DNA of 64,000 nucleotides from an uncultured Lachnospiraceae bacterium (lineage in GTDB: Bacteria; Bacillota; Clostridia; Lachnospirales; Lachnospiraceae): positions 1-64,000 of the forward strand of contig CAJTYM010000016.1 in assembly GCA_910583835.1 (NCBI GenBank), written 5' to 3'. Each line of letters begins with the position of its first letter. The first letter of the stretch is position 1. The notes under the pieces were generated by a model. It did no database searches, had not been told where the DNA came from, and was given only the letters and a program-made list of their open reading frames with translations. Below, piece by piece: positions 9,177 to 15,886 of the stretch. The position numbers and the translations under genes were made by a program.

Positions 9177-9857
9177 ATGAGGGTTTTGCTGGCAGAGGAC
9201 GAGGAAGATTTAAATAGAATTATTACCAAGAAACTGGTTTCTCAGGGCTATAGCGTGGATAGCTGCCATGACGGTGAAGAAGCAATCGAGAGTCTGACCT
9301 TTGCTGATTATGACGCAGTTATCTGCGATATCATGATGCCCGGTGCAGATGGATTTGCGGTATTGCGTTATCTGCGCAGCAGCGGTAAGGCAACGCCGGT
9401 GCTGTTTCTGACGGCGCGGGATTCGGTAGCTGACCGTGTGAAGGGGCTGGACAGCGGAGCCAACGATTATCTGGTGAAGCCTTTTTCTTTTGACGAACTG
9501 ATGGCGCGCTTGCGTGTGCTGCTGCGCACTTCTTTTGGCATTGCCAGCAACGTCCTATCTGCGGCTGACCTTACTATGGATATGGCGGCCCATGTGGTGG
9601 AGCGGGGAGGGGAAGAGATTTCCCTGTCTGCGAAAGAATATGAGCTGTTGGAATATTTGCTGCATAATAAGGGGATTGTATTGTCCCGGGAGAAGATAGA
9701 GGACCATATTTGGAATTTTGACTATGAGGGCGGAACGAATGTGGTCGATGTCTATATCAGTTATCTCAGGAAGAAGATTGATGGCGGGCATGACAGGAAA
9801 TTGATCCATACCGTCCGTGGGAAAGGTTATGTGCTGCGAGAGGCGGAAGATGAATGA
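9177..9857 (+). CDS. OmpR/PhoB-family response regulator
   Basis: A 226-residue DNA-binding response regulator. The receiver domain has the acidic pocket (AEDEED), phospho-acceptor Asp51 in VICDIMMPG, and Lys in NDYLVKPFS. The C-terminal winged helix includes LSAKEYELLEYLL, the recognition region DVYISYLRKKID and the final hairpin RGKGYVL, all typical of the OmpR/PhoB group. It overlaps the following kinase by four bases (ATGA), so the pair is translationally coupled. An 11-bp direct repeat upstream of the PepSY gene at 11344 is a probable binding site. Confidence 0.95.
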   Translation: MRVLLAEDEEDLNRIITKKLVSQGYSVDSCHDGEEAIESLTFADYDAVICDIMMPGADGFAVLRYLRSSGKATPVLFLTARDSVADRVKGLDSGANDYLVKPFSFDELMARLRVLLRTSFGIASNVLSAADLTMDMAAHVVERGGEEISLSAKEYELLEYLLHNKGIVLSREKIEDHIWNFDYEGGTNVVDVYISYLRKKIDGGHDRKLIHTVRGKGYVLREAEDE

Positions 9858-11251
9858 AGAACTTGTCCATTCGGGTGAAAATTACGCTGTGGTTTACAGC
9901 GATTCTGATTTTTATTACTTCCTGCACATACGTGATAGTTTTTTCGGTCAACCGCCAATTGCTGCAGAAGACCATCCGTGATGAACTGATACGCACAGTG
10001 GAAGACAATGTGGATGAGGTGGAGTATTACAGAAATCTTGGCGTTGCCGACCCGCAGGAAGTAGATTATTATATGGCATTTGGCGAAGGTTATCTGGAGG
10101 TAGACGATGATTTTCTCGATAAGGTAAATGAGGTATATACATCATTATATAGTGAGGATGCAACATTGCTTTATGGGGAAAATCCTATCTCAAAGCATAC
10201 GGCAAGCCTGGAATTTGCAGATGCCAAAATACAGCATCTTACAATAAACGGTACGTTATATTATGTATTTGACCGAAAATTAGTATTGGAGGGGCTGGAA
10301 GGACTTTGGCTGCGCGGAATTGTATCGGAAAACCAGGGTATGACGCAGATGGTTGCCATCACGCGGCTGCTTTTGTTGTTTTTGCCGCTTTTTGTGGTGA
10401 TTTCCATTATCGGCGGGTATCTGTTTGCACGGAGGCTGTTAAAGCCGATTCAGCGAATTTCTGAGTCTGCTGCCCGCATTGGAGGGAGCGGTGACTTAAA
10501 GGAACGGATTGAGATTGGTGAGGGGAAAGATGAACTGCACCAGCTTGCAGCAGGTTTTAATGAGATGTTTGGGCGTTTGGAGGATGCCTTTGAGGCGGAA
10601 CGCCAATTTACCTCAGATGCTTCCCATGAACTGAGAACGCCCGTCTCGGTCATAACGGCGCAGTGCGAGATGTCTCTGGAGGAGACGAGAAGCGTGGAGG
10701 AATATGAGCAGGCCCTGCGGACCATCCAGCGCCAGGGCAGGAAAATGTCAAAACTGATAAATGATATGCTGGATTTTACGCGTCTGGAGATGAGAGCGGA
10801 AAGTTATGTGCGGGAAATGGTCGATATGACGGAACTTGTGCGCACAATCTGTTCTGATATGGCAATGATAAAGGAAAAAGATATCACACTGAAATATGAG
10901 GCAGAGACAGGGATAAAGATATATGGAAACCGGCAGCTTCTCAGCCGTCTGCTGGTAAATTTGATAACGAACGCTTATCGGTATGGGAGGGAGGATGGTT
11001 TAATCTTTGTCAGCCTGAAGCGGCTGGGGGAGGCTGTGGAATTGTCCGTCTCGGATAATGGAATTGGCATTGCCGAGGGCGAGCAGCAGAAAATTTTCCG
11101 GCGTTTTTATCAGGCGGATAATTCGCATTCCGCGATTGGTACGGGGCTGGGATTGTCAATGGCTTATGAAATTGTACAATTTCATGGCGGAGAGATACGC
11201 GTGGAGAGCGAACCGGGAAAAGGAAGCGTATTTTTTGTAGATTTTAAATGA
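9854..11251 (+). CDS. sensor histidine kinase (HAMP-HisKA-HATPase)
   Basis: A 465-residue class I sensor kinase paired with the upstream regulator. TM1 lies at about residues 12-30, an extracellular sensor of about 135 residues follows, TM2 is at about 172-192 (LLLLFLPLFVVISIIGGYLF), then a HAMP linker, the HisKA domain with the phospho-acceptor in SDASHELRTPVSV, and the ATP-binding domain with NLITNAYRYG (N box), SDNGIGIA (G1) and GTGLGLSMA (G2). All catalytic motifs are intact. The architecture matches kinases that sense envelope stress or cationic peptides in Firmicutes, but the signal cannot be deduced. The pair is followed by two PepSY proteins, a common partner type for such systems. 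Confidence 0.94.
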   Translation: MKNLSIRVKITLWFTAILIFITSCTYVIVFSVNRQLLQKTIRDELIRTVEDNVDEVEYYRNLGVADPQEVDYYMAFGEGYLEVDDDFLDKVNEVYTSLYSEDATLLYGENPISKHTASLEFADAKIQHLTINGTLYYVFDRKLVLEGLEGLWLRGIVSENQGMTQMVAITRLLLLFLPLFVVISIIGGYLFARRLLKPIQRISESAARIGGSGDLKERIEIGEGKDELHQLAAGFNEMFGRLEDAFEAERQFTSDASHELRTPVSVITAQCEMSLEETRSVEEYEQALRTIQRQGRKMSKLINDMLDFTRLEMRAESYVREMVDMTELVRTICSDMAMIKEKDITLKYEAETGIKIYGNRQLLSRLLVNLITNAYRYGREDGLIFVSLKRLGEAVELSVSDNGIGIAEGEQQKIFRRFYQADNSHSAIGTGLGLSMAYEIVQFHGGEIRVESEPGKGSVFFVDFK

Positions 11252-11263
11252 TAATTTATCTGT

Positions 11264-11296
11264 TCTAATGTTACTCTAATGTTTGGCAGATATAAT
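11264..11296 (+). promoter_or_regulatory. direct-repeat operator and -10 box of the PepSY operon
   Basis: Two adjacent 11-base repeats, TCTAATGTTAC (11264-11274) and TCTAATGTTTG (11275-11285), lie just before a perfect TATAAT (11291-11296), covering the place where the -35 box should be. No good -35 is visible. Direct repeats with an 11-base period, on one face of the helix and next to the -10, are the typical signature of activation by OmpR/PhoB-type regulators, and one is encoded two genes upstream. Confidence 0.65.
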
Positions 11297-11343
11297 AAAG
11301 AACATCATATGAGACATTAGTGTTGAGTCAGAAGGAGGATGGC

Positions 11344-11901
11344 ATGGACGGTCAGAAATCATTTTTTGGGACGCCGAAGAAAGCATTTATTTTTATTGTA
11401 TGCGTATTGGCGGTGCTGTTTTTATTTATCATAGGCACGACGGCTGCAATTACCGCGATAGTGGCTTCCAACAAGCAGGCGGGGGACGATAAGGGCAGTG
11501 CTGCCATTGAGGAAGAGCAAATTGCAGATGACAGCCGGCGGGTGAAAGGACAGGAGATGCCGGTAATCGAAGACGACACAACGGTGATTGAAGACGACAT
11601 GGCGGTGGTTGAAGACGGCGTACAGATGATGGAAGACGATTCTTCTGCATATGGCAGCGGTTCGTCAAACCAGCCGGGTGCGGGAACCCCGGATATGGAG
11701 GTTGAGGAGGCAAAGAACATTGCCGTCAGCCATGCGGGTTTTGCTGTTTCCGATGTGAGTTTTTCCAAAACAAAGCTGGAAAAAGAACATGGAATGACGG
11801 TATATGAGATTGAGTTCTATAAAGACGGCATGGAATACGACTATGAAATCAATGCAGAGACGGGTGAGATTATCAAATCTGAGGTTGATAGGGATGACTG
11901 A
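11344..11901 (+). CDS. membrane-anchored PepSY-domain protein with acidic heptad repeats
   Basis: About 185 residues: a short cytoplasmic tail, one TM helix (AFIFIVCVLAVLFLFIIGTT, about residues 14-34), an extracellular linker with four seven-residue acidic units of the form xxEDDxx (residues about 72-99, encoded by 21-base tandem repeats at 11561-11640), and a C-terminal PepSY domain (EAKNIAVSHAG through EIEFYKDGMEYDYEINAETG). PepSY domains are thought to be modulators of proteases or binding modules outside the cell. The start at 11344 is set by GAAGGAGGAT at 11331-11340; an upstream TTG in frame is unlikely. It is probably the main target of the adjacent two-component system because of the operator repeats. 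Confidence 0.8.
   Translation: MDGQKSFFGTPKKAFIFIVCVLAVLFLFIIGTTAAITAIVASNKQAGDDKGSAAIEEEQIADDSRRVKGQEMPVIEDDTTVIEDDMAVVEDGVQMMEDDSSAYGSGSSNQPGAGTPDMEVEEAKNIAVSHAGFAVSDVSFSKTKLEKEHGMTVYEIEFYKDGMEYDYEINAETGEIIKSEVDRDD
11561..11640 (+). repeat. 21-base tandem repeat encoding acidic heptads
   Basis: Four imperfect 21-base units sharing GAAGACGACA-type cores encode VIEDDTT, VIEDDMA, VVEDGVQ and MMEDDSS in the linker of the first PepSY protein. The in-frame period allows the linker length to vary without breaking the gene. Confidence 0.7.
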
Positions 11902-11989
11902 GAAGCCGGCGGCATGGAGAAAACGGAAAATATCATATTGGCAGCTAATGAGGAGGCATATAGGATTTATAGAAGAAGGAGGAAGATGA

Positions 11990-12724
11990 ATGAGAAAATG
12001 TAAGATGTTGGGAGCAGTAATTTTAGCATTTTGCCTTATTGTTACGAGCGTCTGCCTTGTGCCGCAGACTGCACTGGCAAAGGAGATAACATCTGTTAAG
12101 CAGGTGAAAAAACTGGCGAAGAAACAGGTCAAAGGCGCCAAAGTTGTCAAAGTGGACATGGACCATGAGAATGGCAAACTTGTCTATGATGTTGAGTTGA
12201 GGAAAGGCAAGAAGGAATATAATCTTACTTACCGTGCCTCCGATTCAAAGCTGGTTACTTATGAATGGGAGATTGAACCATGGCATATTTCCAATGGCAG
12301 CGGAAACATTATCAGCGAGGGAAAAGCCAGGAAGCTGGCAAAGAAACAGGTAAAGAATGCGTCCATCACCAGTATTGCAAGGAAAAACAGCGATGGCATT
12401 GATATCTACAAGGTAAAGATGAAAACCAGCAAGAAGAAATATGAATTAAAGCTTCATGCACGTACCGGGAAAGTGTTGGAATACGAGTGGAAGCTGGTCA
12501 CGAAGAAAGACAAGAACAAGGGTTATATAGGGGAGGAGAAAGCCAAAGCCATTGCCCTCGATAAAGTTGGCTCCGGCACTGTGATAAAGGTTGAATTCGA
12601 TAAGGACGATGGAGTGCCGGTCTATGATGTGGAGATTGTCAAAGGCGGACTGGAATATGAAGTCAAAATCCATGCCAAGACGGGCGAAATCTTAAAGTTT
12701 GAAATGGAAAGTATCTATGATTAA
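11990..12724 (+). CDS. secreted protein with three tandem PepSY domains
   Basis: A 244-residue protein with a signal peptide (VILAFCLIVTSVCLVPQTAL, cleavage after ALA) and three homologous PepSY repeats, each with the pattern AxxxAKKQVxxA, then VYDVEL/IYKVKM/VYDVEI, then a closing Thr/Ser-Gly-Lys turn and hydrophobic strand. The middle repeat ends RTGKVLEYEW and the last KTGEILKFEM. The first two repeats are very Lys-rich. It follows the membrane-anchored PepSY gene after 88 bases and is probably in the same operon, controlled by the same regulator. It overlaps the rRNA methyltransferase start by 8 bases. No enzymatic residue pattern is visible. Confidence 0.82.
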   Translation: MRKCKMLGAVILAFCLIVTSVCLVPQTALAKEITSVKQVKKLAKKQVKGAKVVKVDMDHENGKLVYDVELRKGKKEYNLTYRASDSKLVTYEWEIEPWHISNGSGNIISEGKARKLAKKQVKNASITSIARKNSDGIDIYKVKMKTSKKKYELKLHARTGKVLEYEWKLVTKKDKNKGYIGEEKAKAIALDKVGSGTVIKVEFDKDDGVPVYDVEIVKGGLEYEVKIHAKTGEILKFEMESIYD

Positions 12725-14117
12725 GGAGAAAACGGACTTGCCGGAAGCGTTCTGCCAGAGGATGCGAGGACTTCTGGGGGATGAAGCAGAGGAATTCTTT
12801 GCCTCCTATACAAAAGAGCGGACATATGGCCTGCGCTATAATCCCTTAAAATTTAAGACCAAACATGAATTTGAAGAAAAATTTGAAGAAAAACTGTACA
12901 AGGAGCTGGGGTACTTATTGTCCCCGGTTTCTTGGTGTGCAGAGGGGTACTATTATGATGGGCAAATGCAGCCCGGCAGACACCCATGGCATGAGGCAGG
13001 CGCTTATTATATTCAGGAGCCGAGCGCGATGTCGGCGGTGGAATTGCTGGGAGCAATGCCGGGCGAAATTATCTGTGATTTGTGTGCGGCGCCCGGGGGC
13101 AAGACCACCCAGATTGCAGGAAAGATGCAGGGTCAGGGCCTTTTAGTGTCGAATGAATTTTATAGCAGCAGGGCAAAGGCCCTTGCGCAGAATGTGGAGC
13201 GGCTGGGCGTTGCCAATGCTGTGGTGCTGAATGAGCCTACCGGGCATCTGGCAGAGGTTTTTCCGCAATTTTTTGACCGAATCCTTGTGGATGCGCCATG
13301 CTCCGGGGAAGGGATGTTTCGCAAAGAGCCGCAGGCAGTGCAGGAGTGGAGCCTTGACAATGTTGCTTTATGTGCCGGACGGCAGCAGGATATTTTAGGA
13401 CATGCGGCAAAAATGTTAAAGCCGAAAGGTGTGCTCGTTTATTCCACATGCACGTTTGCGCCAGAAGAAAATGAGCAGAATATCTGCCGTTTCCTGGAAA
13501 TGCACCCGGAATTTTCACTGGATAAATCTTGCCGGCTGTGGCCCCATAAGCTGCGTGGGGAGGGACATTTCCTGGCGCGTCTAAAGAAAAATGCTTTAGC
13601 CGATGAAGAGGGCAAAGTTTCCGAGGATAATATGGCAGGAAAGCAGATGCAGAAACGCCGGGCTTTCAGAAATAAGGAGAACGTAAGGGTGGAGACGGCA
13701 GCTGCCGGATTTCGGAAGTTTCAGGAAGAGGCGCTGCGGATTGATTTGCAGGAAAAGCTTTGTGGGAGGCATGTATTGTTCGCAGATGAACTTTATCTGC
13801 TGCCGGAACAGATGATTGCGTTATCAGGCTTGAAGGTTGTACGTGCCGGGCTTCATCTCGGCACTTGCAAGAAGAACCGATTTGAGCCCGCCCATGCGTT
13901 GGCAATGTACCTGCAGCCGGAGGAGGCAAAGCAATGTATAGATTTGGCAGCAAGCAGTGAAGCTGTGCGGTATCTTCATGGGGAGACGGTATCCTGCGAC
14001 AGCGAGCTGAAGGGCTGGGCGCTGGTGTGCGTGGATGGGCTTTCCCTGGGCTGGGGGAAGGCGCACAGTGGGATAGTGAAGAATCATTATCCTAAGGGGC
14101 TGCGGATTTGTTATTGA
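12717..14117 (+). CDS. rsmF: RsmF/RsmB-type rRNA (cytosine-C5) methyltransferase
   Basis: A 466-residue NOL1/NOP2/Sun-family enzyme that would transfer methyl from S-adenosylmethionine to a cytosine C5 in rRNA. Key motifs: the SAM-binding CDLCAAPGGKTTQIA, motif IV DAPCSGEGMFRK and the catalytic motif VI YSTCTFAPEENE, so both conserved cysteines are present. The N-terminal part (FCQRMRGLLGDEAEEFFASY, then YGLRYNPLK) and the C-terminal PUA-like extension (GLHLGTCKKNRFEPAHALA) match the longer YebU/RsmF form. The ATG at 12717 overlaps the PepSY stop; an in-frame ATG 18 bases upstream is possible, and neither has a strong ribosome site. Being last in the PepSY operon is probably incidental. Confidence 0.9.
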   Translation: MIKEKTDLPEAFCQRMRGLLGDEAEEFFASYTKERTYGLRYNPLKFKTKHEFEEKFEEKLYKELGYLLSPVSWCAEGYYYDGQMQPGRHPWHEAGAYYIQEPSAMSAVELLGAMPGEIICDLCAAPGGKTTQIAGKMQGQGLLVSNEFYSSRAKALAQNVERLGVANAVVLNEPTGHLAEVFPQFFDRILVDAPCSGEGMFRKEPQAVQEWSLDNVALCAGRQQDILGHAAKMLKPKGVLVYSTCTFAPEENEQNICRFLEMHPEFSLDKSCRLWPHKLRGEGHFLARLKKNALADEEGKVSEDNMAGKQMQKRRAFRNKENVRVETAAAGFRKFQEEALRIDLQEKLCGRHVLFADELYLLPEQMIALSGLKVVRAGLHLGTCKKNRFEPAHALAMYLQPEEAKQCIDLAASSEAVRYLHGETVSCDSELKGWALVCVDGLSLGWGKAHSGIVKNHYPKGLRICY

Positions 14118-14164
14118 TTTTTGTAATAGGTAAAAATGATTATATGAAATCTATTATGATAGTA

Positions 14165-14196
14165 AAAATGAGGATGTTCTGAGACATCCTCATTTT
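14165..14196. terminator. bidirectional terminator
   Basis: AAAATGAGGATGT (14165-14177) pairs perfectly with ACATCCTCATTTT (14184-14196), leaving a T run on both strands. It can end the PepSY/rsmF transcript on the plus strand and the toxin transcript on the minus strand. Confidence 0.85.
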
Positions 14197-14208
14197 CTGA
14201 ACTGCCAC

Positions 14209-14237
14209 TTGAAATATCCAAGTGTATAGTTTATAAT
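14209..14237 (+). promoter_or_regulatory. promoter of the antitoxin RNA
   Basis: TTGAAA (14209-14214), exactly 17 bases, then TATAAT (14232-14237). A near-perfect sigma-A promoter with no open reading frame behind it, pointing at a short transcript that ends at about 14360. Confidence 0.8.
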
Positions 14238-14243
14238 CAGATT

Positions 14244-14360
14244 AAAAGCAATCAAAGGATATTCGCACTGTCCGATGATTGTCATCGGAAACTTAATTAT
14301 GGTAATTTAAGTTTATCAGGCTATCTCCTAGTGACGTAGGAGGTAGCCGAGTTATTTTTT
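14244..14360 (+). ncRNA. probable antisense RNA antitoxin (type I toxin-antitoxin)
   Basis: A transcript of about 115 bases is predicted between the promoter at 14209-14237 and an intrinsic terminator: stem GGCTATCTCCTA (14319-14330) with TAGGAGGTAGCC (14337-14348), then GAGTTATTTTTT. It contains two more hairpins: TCCGATGA/TCATCGGA around 14271-14289 and AAACTTAA/TTAAGTTT around 14289-14314. Its 3' end overlaps the last codons of the convergent toxin gene, and its whole body would be complementary to the toxin mRNA 3' untranslated region if that mRNA runs to the hairpin at 14165-14196. This is the layout of TxpA/RatA and BsrG/SR4 in Bacillus. No peptide with a ribosome site is encoded in it. 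Confidence 0.7.
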
Positions 14361-14432
14361 GCGGTGATTGTCGAGATATGTTAAGGCTGCAAAAACAACC
14401 AAAAGTAACGTCAAAATTTCTAACGTATTCAT
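14352..14432 (-). CDS. small holin-like toxin peptide (type I toxin)
   Basis: A 26-residue peptide, MNTLEILTLLLVVFAALTYL followed by DNHRKK. It has a short N-terminus, one hydrophobic helix and a basic tail, which matches the putative holin-like toxin family (Hol_Tox, related to TxpA/BsrG) of membrane-acting type I toxins. The ATG at 14432 is preceded by AAAGGAG with good spacing, and a promoter lies at 14506-14534, giving a leader of about 65 bases. A longer in-frame reading to 14540 has no ribosome signal. A convergent RNA with its own strong promoter overlaps its 3' end, the usual antitoxin. Confidence 0.78.
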   Translation of the reverse strand: MNTLEILTLLLVVFAALTYLDNHRKK

Positions 14433-14505
14433 ATGTACTCCTTTCCGTTTCCGAAAAAGATCAATCACCAGACTATCCCTACGTTGTTTTAATCTGACTA
14501 TGAGT

Positions 14506-14534
14506 ATCCTAGCATATTTGGCAGAGAAAGACAA
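14506..14534 (-). promoter_or_regulatory. promoter of the toxin gene
   Basis: On the minus strand, TTGTCT (14529-14534), 17 bases, TAGGAT (14506-14511), about 74 bases before the toxin start codon. Confidence 0.6.
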
Positions 14535-14644
14535 TCTCATTGCGAGAAAAAGGGGGGGCTTTAACTTATTATTAGAAAAATAATTGCCATTTACGGCAAT
14601 AACGGATAAAATAGAAATAGATTTTTAGGAAAAGGAGAAATAAT

Positions 14645-15859
14645 ATGGATTACAGAGCATATTTAAAAAATCATCCAGATAAAGAGGGGCGTTACGGAGA
14701 GTATGGCGGCGCCTACCTGACAGATGAATTGAAGCCGGCATTTGAGGAGATTACGGAGGCTTATCAGACTATCTGCCATTCTTCTCAGTTTATCAGTGAG
14801 CTTCGGAGAATTCGCCGGGAATTCCAGGGCAGGCCAACGCCGGTCTACCATTGTGAGCGGCTGTCAAGGCAGATTGGCAACTGCCAGATTTATCTCAAAC
14901 GTGAAGACCTGAACCATACCGGGGCACATAAGCTGAATCACTGCATGGGCGAGGGCCTGTTGGCAAAGTTTATGGGCAAGAAGCGCCTGATTGCAGAGAC
15001 GGGCGCCGGACAGCACGGCGTTGCGCTTGCCACGGCGGCAGCATATTTTGGGCTGGAATGTGAAATCCATATGGGCGAGGTGGACATTGCCAAGCAGGCG
15101 CCCAATGTAACGCGCATGAAGATTCTGGGAGCGAAAGTAGTGCCGGTTACTGCGGGATTGAAGACATTGAAAGAGGCGGTGGATTCTGCATTTGAGTCTT
15201 ATGCCAGGAATTATAAGGATTCCATCTACTGTATCGGCTCTGCCTTGGGTCCCCATCCTTTCCCATTGATGGTGCGCGATTTCCAGTCTGTTGTGGGTTA
15301 TGAGGCGCGGGACCAATTTAAGGAAATGACAGGGATTGACCCGGATGTTGTGTGTGCCTGTGTGGGCGGAGGCAGCAATTCCATTGGCATGTTTATTCCA
15401 TTTTTGAACGATCCGGTGGAGATTGTCGGCGTGGAGCCTTTGGGCAGGGGCGAGAAGTTGGGAGACCATGCGGCTTCCATGAAATATGGCGAACGCGGGG
15501 TAATGCATGGGTTTGACAGCATCATGCTCAAGGATGAGAATGGCGAGCCGGCGCCGGTATATTCCATTGCCAGCGGTCTCGATTATCCTTCCGTGGGACC
15601 GGAACACGCGTATCTGCGCGATTTGGGAAGGGTGCAGTATGAAACGGCCAGCGATGAGGAGGCGATGGAGGCGTTCTTCAAGCTGTCACGCTATGAGGGG
15701 ATTATCCCGGCAATCGAGAGTTCCCATGCGCTTGCCTATGCCATGAGGAAAGCGAAGGAGATGGGACAGGGCTCCATCCTTGTGAACTTAAGCGGCAGGG
15801 GAGATAAGGACATTGATTATGTTGTGGAGCACTATGGTTATGGGGAGAAATTCATTTAA
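14645..15859 (+). CDS. trpB: stand-alone tryptophan synthase beta chain
   Basis: A 404-residue PLP enzyme of the TrpB1 type, which condenses indole with L-serine to give tryptophan. Conserved features: the PLP lysine in HTGAHKLNH, the catalytic Glu in AETGAGQHG, the phosphate loop VGGGSNSIG, the ligand Asp in GLDYPSVGP and the PLP-ring serine in NLSGRGDKD. No trpA or other trp gene is nearby, so it may work on free indole, which is abundant in the gut. The start has AAAAGGAG. It precedes the GH112 phosphorylase by only 27 bases, suggesting co-transcription despite unrelated chemistry. Substrate range could differ from true TrpB because the position after the lysine reads LNHCMGEG rather than the usual INNALGQ. 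Confidence 0.92.
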   Translation: MDYRAYLKNHPDKEGRYGEYGGAYLTDELKPAFEEITEAYQTICHSSQFISELRRIRREFQGRPTPVYHCERLSRQIGNCQIYLKREDLNHTGAHKLNHCMGEGLLAKFMGKKRLIAETGAGQHGVALATAAAYFGLECEIHMGEVDIAKQAPNVTRMKILGAKVVPVTAGLKTLKEAVDSAFESYARNYKDSIYCIGSALGPHPFPLMVRDFQSVVGYEARDQFKEMTGIDPDVVCACVGGGSNSIGMFIPFLNDPVEIVGVEPLGRGEKLGDHAASMKYGERGVMHGFDSIMLKDENGEPAPVYSIASGLDYPSVGPEHAYLRDLGRVQYETASDEEAMEAFFKLSRYEGIIPAIESSHALAYAMRKAKEMGQGSILVNLSGRGDKDIDYVVEHYGYGEKFI

Positions 15860-15886
15860 CGATAAATAGCAAAAGGAGGGTTTTTT

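Noticed and set aside
14583..14644. tryptophan attenuator before trpB
   Set aside because: Only a 6-bp hairpin (ATTGCC/GGCAAT) is present; no leader peptide with Trp codons and no competing stems.
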